Below, piece by piece: positions 13,377 to 22,089 of a stretch of DNA of 64,000 bases. The stretch's first letter is position 1. Every line of letters begins with the position of its first letter. Origin of the DNA: an uncultured Lachnospiraceae bacterium (lineage in GTDB: Bacteria; Bacillota; Clostridia; Lachnospirales; Lachnospiraceae); assembly GCA_910585465.1 (NCBI GenBank), contig CAJUEW010000001.1, forward strand, positions 248,001 through 312,000, written 5' to 3'. Made by a program: the position numbers and the translations under genes. The notes below the pieces were generated by a model. The model searched no databases and was not told the origin of the DNA. It was given only the letters and a program-made list of their open reading frames with translations.

Positions 13377-15044
13377 TCATCCGATAGTTCCAGTTTGATG
13401 GGATCTTTTTTCTAAAACAATGGTTTCATATGGCTTTAAAATAATGCTGCCAGTGTTTATATTGCTTTCTTCATAATTGCCAAGTATTTTTTTACAGCCT
13501 TTCCATGTCGGTTCTGCCAGAATTTCTGCTTCTACAGATACCAGATTATTCAGGACGACCAGCTCTTCATTTCCATAGGTTCTTTTATACGCCAGAACAT
13601 TCGGATTATCCTGTTCCAAAAACATAATAGTTCCCTTTGAAACTGTGTCCCGGCTCTTTCGCAGGGCAATCAGCTCCTTATAAAAAGCACGCACAGAATC
13701 CTTCGCCTGCATCTGGGAATCTGCATTGATAGTCTTATAATTTTCCCCCGTTCCAATCCAGGGCTGCCCTTCTGTAAATCCTGCATTGGCTTCTCCTGAC
13801 CACTGCATTGGCGACCTTCCGTTATCCCTCGATCTGGCCGCTAAAATTTCCAGCGCTTCTTTGGCAGACTTTCCTTTTTCCAGAAGAATCTCATAATAAT
13901 TTAAACTCTCAACATCACGGTACTGGCTGATTTCCCGGTAATGGGGATTTGTCATCCCAATCTCTTCCCCCTGAAAAATATAAGGCGTTCCACGCATCAG
14001 GTGGATAAGGGAGGCAAGCATTTTAGCGGACTGTTCCCAATACCTGCCCTCATCCCCCAGCCGGGATACAATGCGCGGCTGGTCATGGTTGCACCAAAAC
14101 AGCGCATTCCACCCATTTCCCTCCTGCATTCCCATCTGCCATGTTTCAAACAGCTTTTTCAACGCAATTCTATCCGGCTCCATCAGCTCCCACTTATCCC
14201 CGTCTTTATAATCAATTTTCAGATGATGGAAATTAAAGCACATGGACAGTTCCTTTTCATCCGGATTTGAATAACGCATGCAGTCTTTAAGTGATGTAGA
14301 GGACATTTCCCCCACAGTCACCATTTTCTCAATCCCTGTATCATGTACCAGTTCTTTCAAATATTCATGAACGTGGGGACCGTCTGTGTAAAATTTTCTT
14401 CCATCTCCCTCCATGTCATCTTCAAAAACCTGCGGTTTAGAGATCAGGTTTACTACATCAAACCGGAACCCCTTTACTCCTTTTCCCTTCCAGAAACGGA
14501 TTACTTGTTTTAGTTCTTCGCGGACATGAGGATTATCCCAGTTCAGATCTGCCTGCGTCACGTCAAAAAGATGAAGGTACCATTTTCCAAGGGACGGAAC
14601 ATATTCCCATGCCGGTCCGCCAAATTTTGACTTCCAGTTTGTGGGAATGTTATCCGGAGTCCCCTCCCTGAAAATATAATAGTCCTGATAATATTCATCT
14701 CCGGCAAGTGCCTTCCGGAACCATTCATGACTTGTGGAAGTATGATTAAATACCATATCCAGCATTAATCCGATACCGCGGTCATTGCATTGCTCAATCA
14801 GCTCCTCCATATCTTCCATTGTGCCAAACATCGGTTCAATACTGTAATAATCCGACACATCGTATCCATTATCATTCTGCGGAGAATTGAATACCGGGGT
14901 TATCCATAAATAATCCACCCCCAGTTCTTCCAGATACCCGAGTCTTTTTATGATGCCCTGCAAATCCCCCAGGCCATCCCCATTGGAATCCTGAAAAGAT
15001 TTCGGATATATCTGGTAAACTACCTTTTCACTAAAATCTGCCAT
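13377..15044 (-). CDS. treC: Alpha,alpha-phosphotrehalase (trehalose-6-phosphate hydrolase)
   Basis: This 555-residue cytoplasmic GH13 enzyme hydrolyses trehalose-6-phosphate, made by the PTS, to glucose and glucose-6-phosphate. The TIM-barrel motifs are all present: VVYQIYPKSFQDSNGDGLGD at the N terminus, DMVFNHTS (region I), GFRFDVVNLI with the nucleophile Asp (region II), TVGEMSS with the acid Glu (region III) and WCNHDQPR (region IV). The C-terminal beta domain follows, and length is normal. It begins 13 bases after treB and ends before a strong terminator. The neighbouring PTS gene and GntR regulator make trehalose-6-phosphate a much better substrate call than oligo-1,6-glucoside. Confidence 0.93.
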   Translation of the reverse strand: MADFSEKVVYQIYPKSFQDSNGDGLGDLQGIIKRLGYLEELGVDYLWITPVFNSPQNDNGYDVSDYYSIEPMFGTMEDMEELIEQCNDRGIGLMLDMVFNHTSTSHEWFRKALAGDEYYQDYYIFREGTPDNIPTNWKSKFGGPAWEYVPSLGKWYLHLFDVTQADLNWDNPHVREELKQVIRFWKGKGVKGFRFDVVNLISKPQVFEDDMEGDGRKFYTDGPHVHEYLKELVHDTGIEKMVTVGEMSSTSLKDCMRYSNPDEKELSMCFNFHHLKIDYKDGDKWELMEPDRIALKKLFETWQMGMQEGNGWNALFWCNHDQPRIVSRLGDEGRYWEQSAKMLASLIHLMRGTPYIFQGEEIGMTNPHYREISQYRDVESLNYYEILLEKGKSAKEALEILAARSRDNGRSPMQWSGEANAGFTEGQPWIGTGENYKTINADSQMQAKDSVRAFYKELIALRKSRDTVSKGTIMFLEQDNPNVLAYKRTYGNEELVVLNNLVSVEAEILAEPTWKGCKKILGNYEESNINTGSIILKPYETIVLEKRSHQTGTIG

Positions 15045-15056
15045 ACTGCCTCTCCT

Positions 15057-16988
15057 TTACTCAAATGTTGCCACTGTCGTTTTACCTGCGCTTACATCCA
15101 TGCCGGTCCTAAACTGAATATTTCCGGCATTACCTTCTTCCGTAATCACACAGACCACCACATCCGGGTGTCCGGCTGCTTTTATTTTAGCCTTATTAAA
15201 CTGAATCAGCGGTTCCCCGGCTTTTACTGTCTGATCCTGCGAAACAAGATAGCGGAAACCGTCTCCTTTCATTTCAACTGTGTCAATTCCGATATGAAGC
15301 AGAATTTCCATACCATTTGCCAGCTGCAGTCCGCATGCATGGCATGAGTCCTCCATCATAACTGTAACTTTTGCATCCGCCGGGGAATATAAAGTTTCAT
15401 TATCCGGTATAATGGCAAAGCCGTTCCCCATGATCCCTTCTGAAAATACTCCGTCATTTACTTCTTTCAGCGTGACTGCCTTTCCGGACAAAAACGCCTT
15501 CAGCTCTCCTGTTTGTGAATTTACTGATTCTTCCTCTCCCATATACGCGGCATCAGAATTTTCCTTAGACCGGACAGAGGCCATTTTTTTCTTTCCAACG
15601 ATGATAGTAAGTGCAAGCGGAACCGCTACCGCTATTGCCATACAGACCGCAAAACTCAGCATGCTTACCGGCTGGATGGAAAGGATTCCCGGAAGGCCTC
15701 CTACGCCGATAGCATTCGCCGTCGTTCCGGTAGCAACACAGACAATGGCTGCAATCGCGGAACCTATCATTCCGCACACAAAGGGATAACCATGTTTTAA
15801 GTTTACACCAAAAATTGCCGGTTCCGTAACTCCAAGATAGCAGGAAACACCAGCCGGAACGTTTACTTCCTGTGCATCGGCATCTTTCCTCTGCAAAACA
15901 ATCATGCCCATAACCGCAGAGCCCTGCGCAATATTTGATAATGCAATCATTGGCCAGAGCATAGTGCCGCCGTAATCCGCAATCAACTGTAAATCAATCG
16001 CATTGGACATATGGTGAAGACCGGTAATTACTAACGGAGCATACGCCAAACCGAATATTCCTCCAAATACCACCTTCATCGGTCCTGTAATCCCTGCATA
16101 CACCACAGATGAAATGACGGAGCCAACTTTCCAGCCAATCGGTCCCAGTACGAAATGGGAAGCCATTACTGCCAGTACAAGGCTGCAAAAAGGTACAACA
16201 ATCATAGAAACTACCTGCGGGGTTATTTTGCGGAAAAATTTTTCCAGATAAACGAGAGTAAAAGCTGCAAGTATTGCCGGAATCACCTGCGCCTGATACC
16301 CAATCATATTTACTTTGATAAACCCGAAGTCCCATTTGGGTATATCTGCCGCTGCCGTGCCTGCCACCGAATAAGCATTCAAAAGCTGCCCGGATACCAG
16401 TGTCAATCCAAGGACGATTCCAAGCATCTGCGTCGTCCCCATTTTTTTAGTTACGGACCAGCAAATGCCTACCGGAAGCATGTGGAATACTGCCTCTCCG
16501 ATCAGCCAGAGGAAACTGTCAAGTCCGCTCCAGAACTGGCTGATATCACAAAGAGTTTTTGTTCCATTTTCAAAAAGATACAGACTGTCGATACAGTTAC
16601 GGAACCCTAAAATCAGACCTCCGGTGATGATTGCAGGAATCAGCGGCGCAAAAATTTCTGCCAGCGCAGTTACAATCCTCTGCAGCACATTCTGGTTCTT
16701 TTTTGCGGCCTGTTTTACTGCATCCTTAGAAACACCTTCGATTCCCGCCACGGCTACAAAATCGTTGTAAAAATCAGCAACTGTGTTGCCAATAATGACC
16801 TGAAACTGACCGGACTGGGTAAAACTTCCTTTTACCACCTTCATTGCCTCGATTGCCTTCACGTCTGCTATGGAAGGATCAGCTAAAACAAAACGCATCC
16901 TGGTAACACAATGCGAGACTGCTGCTATGTTTTCCCTGCCCCCGACCAGATGAAGCAGCTCTTTTGCATCTTCTACATACTTACCCAT
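15057..16988 (-). CDS. treP: PTS trehalose transporter, EIIBCA
   Basis: This 643-residue membrane protein imports and phosphorylates trehalose. The EIIB domain is at the N terminus (phospho-Cys in VSHCVTRMRF, residue 28). The EIIC domain has about ten membrane segments and includes the substrate-loop motif ITGLHHMSNAID. A Crr-like EIIA domain is fused at the C terminus (about residues 500-640, phospho-His in EILLHIGIDTVEMKG). Having its own EIIA means the system does not need a separate glucose EIIA. AGGTAAAAAC precedes the start. It is the first gene of the treP-treC operon and faces treR across three shared operators. Confidence 0.92.
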   Translation of the reverse strand: MGKYVEDAKELLHLVGGRENIAAVSHCVTRMRFVLADPSIADVKAIEAMKVVKGSFTQSGQFQVIIGNTVADFYNDFVAVAGIEGVSKDAVKQAAKKNQNVLQRIVTALAEIFAPLIPAIITGGLILGFRNCIDSLYLFENGTKTLCDISQFWSGLDSFLWLIGEAVFHMLPVGICWSVTKKMGTTQMLGIVLGLTLVSGQLLNAYSVAGTAAADIPKWDFGFIKVNMIGYQAQVIPAILAAFTLVYLEKFFRKITPQVVSMIVVPFCSLVLAVMASHFVLGPIGWKVGSVISSVVYAGITGPMKVVFGGIFGLAYAPLVITGLHHMSNAIDLQLIADYGGTMLWPMIALSNIAQGSAVMGMIVLQRKDADAQEVNVPAGVSCYLGVTEPAIFGVNLKHGYPFVCGMIGSAIAAIVCVATGTTANAIGVGGLPGILSIQPVSMLSFAVCMAIAVAVPLALTIIVGKKKMASVRSKENSDAAYMGEEESVNSQTGELKAFLSGKAVTLKEVNDGVFSEGIMGNGFAIIPDNETLYSPADAKVTVMMEDSCHACGLQLANGMEILLHIGIDTVEMKGDGFRYLVSQDQTVKAGEPLIQFNKAKIKAAGHPDVVVCVITEEGNAGNIQFRTGMDVSAGKTTVATFE

Positions 16989-17014
16989 GTTTTTACCTCC
17001 ATTTAATTTGTACT

Positions 17015-17091
17015 TGTTTAAACATGTTTGATATTATATATAACATACTTGTTTAAACATGTCAAGCAGAAAATAAAAATTTGTTTAAACA
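17015..17091. promoter_or_regulatory. Three trehalose-repressor operators
   Basis: The palindrome TGTTTAAACA occurs exactly three times, at 17015-17024, 17050-17059 and 17082-17091, each inside a longer match TTGTTTAAACATGT. Centres are 35 and 32 bases apart, about three helical turns each. They overlap and flank the treP promoter, so the GntR protein encoded next door probably binds them and may loop or cover the region. Confidence 0.85.
17037..17065 (-). promoter_or_regulatory. treP promoter
   Basis: On the minus strand, TTGACA (17065-17060), a 17-base spacer and TATATA (17042-17037) precede treP. The middle operator lies in the spacer, so repressor binding would block RNA polymerase. Confidence 0.65.
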
Positions 17092-17106
17092 TGTTTTTGT
17101 CTTATA

Positions 17107-17134
17107 TTGACTTTCCCTGTCTTTGTTCTATAAT
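17107..17134 (+). promoter_or_regulatory. treR promoter
   Basis: TTGACT (17107-17112) and TATAAT (17129-17134) are 16 bases apart, about 40 bases before the treR ATG. The nearest operator ends 15 bases upstream, consistent with mild autoregulation. Confidence 0.6.
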
Positions 17135-17172
17135 ATAATCTGATAATATTTTTTGGAAATGAAGGAAAAAAC

Positions 17173-17907
17173 ATGCCAAAAAGCAAATATGACATCATTT
17201 ATAAGGATTTAAAAAGAAAAATAGAAACAGACGAATTTGCGTATCAGGAATTACTGCCATCAGAAAATCTCCTGATACAGATCTATGATTGTTCCAGAAA
17301 TACAGTCCGCCGTGCAATCGGCCGCCTTGTTGTGGATGGCTATGTACAGTCCATACAGGGCAAAGGGGTACGGAACATATACCGCCCCATCGGGCAGACT
17401 GCGTTTACTCTGGGAGAAATTGAAAGCTTTCGGGAATCTGCACTTAGAAATGGCCAGATTCCGAAAACAAAAGTATTACTATTTGCGGAAATTTCTGTGG
17501 ATGAAAAGCTTTCCGGCCGCTGTGGATTTCCGGCCGGTTCAGAAATATATTATATCCAGCGCCTCCATTATCTGGACGGAATACCGCTTATTATTAACCA
17601 TAACTATTTTTTAAAAGAATTTACACCCGGATTAACAAAAGAAATCGCTGAAGAGTCCATCTACAAGTATCTGGAACAAACGCTTCATATGACTATCGTA
17701 AACAGCCGCCGGGTTATGACAGTTGAAAAAATAACAGAAATTGATGAAAAATACCTGAAATTAAATGTAGAAGACTATAACTGTATGGCTGTCATAAGCA
17801 GCTTTACCTATAATAGCCAGGGGATTATGTTTGAATATACTCAATCCAGGCACCGCCCGGATTATTTCAGGTTTCATGACAATGCTGTACGAACCCCGCA
17901 TATATAA
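17173..17907 (+). CDS. treR: Trehalose operon repressor, GntR family (HutC/TreR type)
   Basis: This 244-residue regulator has an N-terminal GntR winged helix (residues ~5-70; KYDIIYKDLKRKIETDEFAY and LLPSENLLIQIYDCSRNTVRRA). A UTRA effector domain of the HutC class follows (about 85-235; EIYYIQRLHYLDGIPLIINHNYF). TreR proteins bind trehalose-6-phosphate, which releases them from DNA and induces the operon; this is family knowledge, not seen here. Divergence from treP-treC and the three palindromes between the genes support the assignment. GAAGGAAAAAAC precedes the start. Its stop codon lies only a few bases from the ragged end of a truncated radical SAM gene on the other strand. Confidence 0.88.
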   Translation: MPKSKYDIIYKDLKRKIETDEFAYQELLPSENLLIQIYDCSRNTVRRAIGRLVVDGYVQSIQGKGVRNIYRPIGQTAFTLGEIESFRESALRNGQIPKTKVLLFAEISVDEKLSGRCGFPAGSEIYYIQRLHYLDGIPLIINHNYFLKEFTPGLTKEIAEESIYKYLEQTLHMTIVNSRRVMTVEKITEIDEKYLKLNVEDYNCMAVISSFTYNSQGIMFEYTQSRHRPDYFRFHDNAVRTPHI

Positions 17908-18047
17908 CCATTCATAAAGAACGTATAACAATATTTGCAGGCATGGGTACACCCCACATATGGATTTACAGAATATTCACAAACAGGCAGATTGGACTTC
18001 GTGAGGACATTTTTCACTTCCACTGTTGGAATTTTAAGAGTATCCAT
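17874..18047 (-). pseudogene. Truncated radical SAM protein (SPL-like family)
   Basis: Only the first ~57 codons survive. MDTLKIPTVEVKNVLTKSN leads into SVNPYVGCTHACKYCY, the CxxxCxxC iron-sulfur motif of the SPL/Rv2578c-like radical SAM family. The sequence then departs from the family consensus and stops at 17874, inside the 3' end of treR on the opposite strand. Complete members are about 280-300 residues. The start has a strong GGGAGG and overlaps the end of the DUF1848 gene by 14 bases, so it was translationally coupled. A deletion that joined treR to this locus is the simplest explanation. Confidence 0.75.
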
Positions 18048-19008
18048 ATTTATTTCCTCCCTGAATCTCAGATGCAGCAGAGCTGTTTGTCTTTTTCTTT
18101 TCCAAAAAACTTTTCTGCGCTCCCTGTACAATAATATCCTCCGGCTTTACTGCCCCAAGCAGCAGGGGAGAGGTCTTGTGATGGTATTTATAGTTTTCAA
18201 ATGCTTTCTGCGGATTCTTGTTGGCATAGCAGTATTTACAGCCGTTCATACAAGTATCATAAGCCCCTATGTCCCTGCTTTCGATACAGTGACAGCCCTT
18301 TCTGGTGCCTTTATGCTTCAGCTCCCTGAATAGGACACCGTTGGCCTTTCCCAAAATATCAAGAGTCATGCAGCCGGAAGAATGGATATGATAGCGTGAA
18401 AAATCACCGTTTGTCCCGCAGGTCTGAATAAAAATGCCGTTTCTTTCCGCAATCGTTCCAAGTCCCCGTGCCAGTGCGTCCATATCCTGTTCGGACAGGG
18501 GAATAAGCTCCGGCATATTGCTTTCCAGCTTTTTATACATTTCCACAAAGCTGAAAATGCAGCGGTCAATGTAGGGGGAAAGCACCTTTGCCATACCTTC
18601 AAAAGTTTCCAAATGCCGCTGTACAGTATATTCCTTTGTCAGCAGAACAGGATCATACCGCCATGCGATACGCTGTTTTCCAACCAGTTTGGACAGCTTT
18701 ATCAAAGTTTCCATGCTTTCCTCTATGCCCGGAACACCCGGCTCAATATCTTTTCCGTAAGCAGTAATCGTATAATGAAAATAGGTGTGGAAACGGTCTG
18801 TGATCTCATGCAGACGCGCCAGTATGGGCTTGTAATTCTTAGAGCAGAACACAACGCAGTCTACCTTATCCGGAGTTAACTCATAGCGGGTCACTTTGTT
18901 TGGGAACAGCGGATTGCGTGAAAGTACATAGCCCTCTGAAAAACGGTTCAAGAGCCATTCCGTGTAATATTGGACAGTATCTGTCCGTCCTCCTGTATTG
19001 ATAATCAT
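18034..19008 (-). CDS. DUF1848 family protein (predicted radical SAM-like iron-sulfur protein)
   Basis: This 324-residue protein has the DUF1848 layout. It starts MIINTGGRTDTVQYYTEWLL, followed by LTPDKVDCVVFCSKN and a (TIM-barrel-like) FHYTITAYG strand. Near the C terminus is a cysteine cluster, DTCMNGCKYCYANKN, of C-x3-C-x2-C type, suggesting a 4Fe-4S cluster. The reaction is not known. A GGAGG lies ahead of the start. It sits between a MarR regulator and a truncated SPL-like radical SAM gene, with which it overlaps. That grouping suggests a small redox or repair module, now damaged here. Confidence 0.8.
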   Translation of the reverse strand: MIINTGGRTDTVQYYTEWLLNRFSEGYVLSRNPLFPNKVTRYELTPDKVDCVVFCSKNYKPILARLHEITDRFHTYFHYTITAYGKDIEPGVPGIEESMETLIKLSKLVGKQRIAWRYDPVLLTKEYTVQRHLETFEGMAKVLSPYIDRCIFSFVEMYKKLESNMPELIPLSEQDMDALARGLGTIAERNGIFIQTCGTNGDFSRYHIHSSGCMTLDILGKANGVLFRELKHKGTRKGCHCIESRDIGAYDTCMNGCKYCYANKNPQKAFENYKYHHKTSPLLLGAVKPEDIIVQGAQKSFLEKKKTNSSAASEIQGGNKYGYS

Positions 19009-19112
19009 TTTTATACCTCCATCTTACTATTTACCAAAATGCAGAGCACTTTTTATTGGACGAGCCGCCTGCTTTTTAGCAGCATAAAATACTGTTTCGG
19101 CAGATTCCATGA

Positions 19113-19592
19113 CTATGGTTGTTTCTCATCTGAAAAATCTGTCCCCTTGATTTCATTAAATTTTTCTTTCATGCACTTTGAAAACATTGTAGTAATACGT
19201 ATTAGTTCCGTAATATCTTTCTCTGTCAATTCAGCCATAGCGTCAATTTCAGCATTTGCGGCAGGCGGGATAATATTCTTTGCGTACTCCCTGCCTGTGT
19301 CTGTGAAACGGACGATTTTATTCCGGCGGTCAGTTTCCGATTCCGTAAGCGACAGATACCCCAGTTTCCAAAACTTTTTAATGATTGCACTTATGGTCTG
19401 TTTTGAGGCAGACAGCCGTTCGCAGATTTCCGATTGCAGACAGCCGTCTTCGGCAAACCAGATTAAATCCAAAACAAACAACTCTTTTGATGTCAGATTG
19501 TACTTCCTTGCGTGTAGCTCATAAGCGGAAAATTGTAAATCCCGCAGCTTACAATATTGATTTACATAAGCTCTTACTTCTTCTCTGTTCAT
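19113..19592 (-). CDS. MarR family transcriptional regulator
   Basis: This 159-residue protein has a central winged helix (about residues 32-105) with LTSKELFVLDLIWFAEDGC, a recognition helix in SASKQTISAIIKKFWKLGYL and the wing TESETDRRNKIVRFTDTG. The terminal helices form the dimer interface, as is usual for MarR. The gene is 104 bases upstream of the DUF1848 gene on the same strand and probably controls it. A perfect palindrome upstream (19637-19652) is the likely autoregulatory operator. The inducer is unknown. AAGGGAGCAAT precedes the start. Confidence 0.85.
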   Translation of the reverse strand: MNREEVRAYVNQYCKLRDLQFSAYELHARKYNLTSKELFVLDLIWFAEDGCLQSEICERLSASKQTISAIIKKFWKLGYLSLTESETDRRNKIVRFTDTGREYAKNIIPPAANAEIDAMAELTEKDITELIRITTMFSKCMKEKFNEIKGTDFSDEKQP

Positions 19593-19636
19593 ATTGCTCC
19601 CTTCTCAACGAAATATTGGACTTTCAAATCCTTTAC

Positions 19637-19652
19637 AGTCTAATATAAGACT
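19637..19652. promoter_or_regulatory. MarR-type operator palindrome
   Basis: AGTCT-AATATA-AGACT is a perfect 16-base palindrome of the size MarR dimers bind, 45 bases upstream of the marR-like gene in AT-rich promoter DNA. Confidence 0.6.
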
Positions 19653-19724
19653 ATATGATATCAAATTTTTCTCCTTATGTCAATATCAGCAGCTTAATGA
19701 AACCTGCTTATAGATAATATACGG

Positions 19725-19755
19725 AAAAACGGCATAGCCGAAGCTGTGCCGTTTC
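19725..19755 (-). terminator. Intrinsic terminator of thrS
   Basis: On the minus strand AACGGCACAGC pairs with GCTATGCCGTT around a TTCG loop and is followed by TTTCC. It lies about 60 bases past the thrS stop. Confidence 0.75.
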
Positions 19756-19812
19756 CCAAAGCATTTCTAATACCGTCTTACGGGCGCCCCATCCGCGGCA
19801 CCTTTTTTTGTC

Positions 19813-21774
19813 TTATTTTTGTTCCTCCACTTCAATCTTACGGATTTCCTTTGTACGGATTTCTTCGCAGACTGCATGTATAAAGTCCTTCAAAGCCTTC
19901 TGACCCTCATCGCCTAAGAAACGGCTTCTCACCGCCACTTTTCCTTCTGCCTCTTCCTTCTCGCCGACTACCAGCATATACGGAACTTTCGCAAGCCTTG
20001 CCTCGCGGATCTTATAACCAATTTTCTCCGCTCTGGTATCCACAGTGGACAGGATTCCATTTGCCTTCAGCTCGCCGCTGACCTTCTCGGCATAATCCCG
20101 GTATTTGTCGGAAATCGGAAGTACACGCACCTGCTCCGGACACAGCCAGGTGGGGAACATACCGGCATATTTCTCAATCAGCCATGCCAGCGTTCTTTCA
20201 TAGCATCCGATGGAGGTTCTGTGAATAATATACGGGCGGACCTTTTCGCCGTTCTGGTCAATGTAGTACATATCAAACTGCTCTGCCAGCAGGGCATCCC
20301 ACTGAATCGTGATCATCGTATCCTCTTTGCCGTATACATTCTTTGTATTAATATCTACCTTCGGCCCATAGAACGCGGCCTCTCCCACATCCTCCACAAA
20401 CGGTATCTCCAGCTCGGTCAGAATCTGGCGGATATGCTGCTCCGTTTCATTCCATACCTCCGGCTCTCCGATATATTTTTCTCTGTTATTTGGATCCCAT
20501 TTGGACAGATGGTAGGTTACATCCTCTTCCACGCCCAGGGTTGTCAGACACTTCTTTGCCAAAGCCATACAGCCTTTAAACTCCTCCACCATCTGATCCG
20601 GACGGACAATCAGGTGTCCCTCGGAAATAGTGAACTGGCGCACACGGGTCAGACCATGCATCTCACCGGAGTCCTCATTGCGGAACAGCGTGGAGGTTTC
20701 TCCATAGCGGAGCGGCAGATCCCGGTAGGATTTCTGACTCGCCTTATATACATAATACTGGAACGGGCAGGTCATAGGACGGAGCGCAAACACTTCCTTA
20801 TCCTTTTCCTCATCTCCCAGCACAAACATGCCTTCCTTATAATGATCCCAGTGTCCGGAAATCTTGTACAGGTCGCTCTTGGCCATCAGCGGAGTTTTCG
20901 TGCGGATATACCCCCAGTTATTGTCCTCCTCATCCTCAATCCATCTCTGAAGAGTTTGAATCATCTTTGCTCCCTTTGGCATCAGAAGCGGCAGTCCCTG
21001 ACCAATTACGTCAACGGTGGTAAACAGCTCCATTTCACGGCCCAGCTTATTGTGATCACGCTTTTTAATATCCTCCAGATGCTTAAGGTATACCTCCAGC
21101 TCCTCCTTGGTGGCAAATGCGCTTCCATAGATCCTCTGAAGCATCGCCTTGCTGGAATCCCCTCTCCAGTATGCTCCGGATGAGGAAGTCAGCTTAAACG
21201 CTTTAATGCCTTTTGTACTCATCAGGTGGGGTCCGGCACAAAGATCGGTAAAATCCCCCTGGCTGTAAAAGGAGATCACCGCATCCTCCGGCAGATCCTG
21301 AATCAGCTCCACCTTATATGCTTCTCCCTTTTCTTCCATAAATTTAATTGCCTCATTTCTCGGAAGAGTATATTTTTCCAGCTTTGCGCCCTTTTTGATA
21401 ATCCGTTTCATCTCTTTTTCAATCTTATCCAGATCCTCTCTGGAAAACGGCGCTGCTTCAAAATCATAATAATACCCTGTATCAATGGCCGGCCCGATTG
21501 CCAGCTTTGCCTCCGGAAACAGATTTTTCACTGCCTCTGCCAGCACATGGGAGCAGGTATGGCGCACTACACGAAGCCCTGCCTCGTCCCTTGCAGTCAG
21601 AATATTCAATGTACAGTCTCTGTCAATGACAGTTCTTAAGTCAACCACTTCCCCGTCTGCTTCCCCTGCGCACGCTGCCCGCGCAAGACCCTCGCTGATA
21701 TCATATGCGATATCAATTACCGATTTGCTCTCTGCGTATTCCTTTACAGAGCCGTCCTTTAATGTGATTCTCAT
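19813..21774 (-). CDS. thrS: Threonyl-tRNA synthetase
   Basis: This 653-residue class II synthetase charges tRNA-Thr. It has an N-terminal TGS domain (residues 1-62) and an editing domain with HTCSHVLAEAV (the HxxxH zinc/editing motif). The catalytic core has motif 2 around FRNEDSGEMHGLTRVRQFT and motif 3 near HRTSIGCYERTLAWLIE. A C-terminal anticodon-binding domain completes it (LPISDKYRDYAEKV). Length is normal for the full bacterial enzyme. Its long leader is a T-box riboswitch, so expression rises when tRNA-Thr is uncharged. It is transcribed alone between its T-box and a terminator. Confidence 0.97.
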   Translation of the reverse strand: MRITLKDGSVKEYAESKSVIDIAYDISEGLARAACAGEADGEVVDLRTVIDRDCTLNILTARDEAGLRVVRHTCSHVLAEAVKNLFPEAKLAIGPAIDTGYYYDFEAAPFSREDLDKIEKEMKRIIKKGAKLEKYTLPRNEAIKFMEEKGEAYKVELIQDLPEDAVISFYSQGDFTDLCAGPHLMSTKGIKAFKLTSSSGAYWRGDSSKAMLQRIYGSAFATKEELEVYLKHLEDIKKRDHNKLGREMELFTTVDVIGQGLPLLMPKGAKMIQTLQRWIEDEEDNNWGYIRTKTPLMAKSDLYKISGHWDHYKEGMFVLGDEEKDKEVFALRPMTCPFQYYVYKASQKSYRDLPLRYGETSTLFRNEDSGEMHGLTRVRQFTISEGHLIVRPDQMVEEFKGCMALAKKCLTTLGVEEDVTYHLSKWDPNNREKYIGEPEVWNETEQHIRQILTELEIPFVEDVGEAAFYGPKVDINTKNVYGKEDTMITIQWDALLAEQFDMYYIDQNGEKVRPYIIHRTSIGCYERTLAWLIEKYAGMFPTWLCPEQVRVLPISDKYRDYAEKVSGELKANGILSTVDTRAEKIGYKIREARLAKVPYMLVVGEKEEAEGKVAVRSRFLGDEGQKALKDFIHAVCEEIRTKEIRKIEVEEQK

Positions 21775-21799
21775 ATTTTCTTTCCTCCTGTCTTCTATA

Positions 21800-22053
21800 A
21801 AAACTAAAATATCCCTGAATAATCTTCCGATTATTCAGGGACGATAAATTGTCTGTGTCTGTTACCGCGGTTCCACCCTATTTGCATATCTCTGCCACTT
21901 ATCAGACGATAACGGTGTCGGCCGGGCTGTATTAAAGCCGCTCCAGGGTGGTCTTCAGATGCTTCCCCATAAGATATTTGCACCGTACATATCTCTCTCT
22001 GAATGGTTTCTCATCCTACTCTTCCTGTCTTTGCATTCTTCTTATTCAACTGC
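21800..22053 (-). ncRNA. T-box leader of thrS
   Basis: The minus strand carries the T-box core AGGGTGGAACCGCGGTAAC (about 21861-21879). It is followed by a terminator whose arms are CCCTGAATAATC and GATTATTCAGGG (21813-21840) and a T-rich tail. Upstream, GATAT...ATATC with a GGTGCAA loop resembles the Stem I apical loop. A possible ACC (Thr) specifier lies in GAAGACCACC near 21947-21955. Uncharged tRNA pairing would favour the antiterminator and read-through into thrS. No protein gene is seen in 21775-22089. Confidence 0.9.
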
Positions 22054-22058
22054 CACTC

Positions 22059-22086
22059 ATTATAACATCTGACTGATTTCTGTCAA
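22059..22086 (-). promoter_or_regulatory. Promoter of the thrS T-box transcript
   Basis: On the minus strand TTGACA (22086-22081), a 16-base spacer and TATAAT (22064-22059) place transcription start near 22053. Confidence 0.75.
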
Positions 22087-22089
22087 GTC

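Noticed and set aside
13377..15044. Oligo-1,6-glucosidase as product of the GH13 gene
   Set aside because: The family is close, but the PTS trehalose transporter, GntR regulator and operators point to trehalose-6-phosphate.
20221..21183. 320-codon plus-strand frame opposite thrS
   Set aside because: Fully antisense to a conserved synthetase core; composition is that of a reverse-strand shadow.
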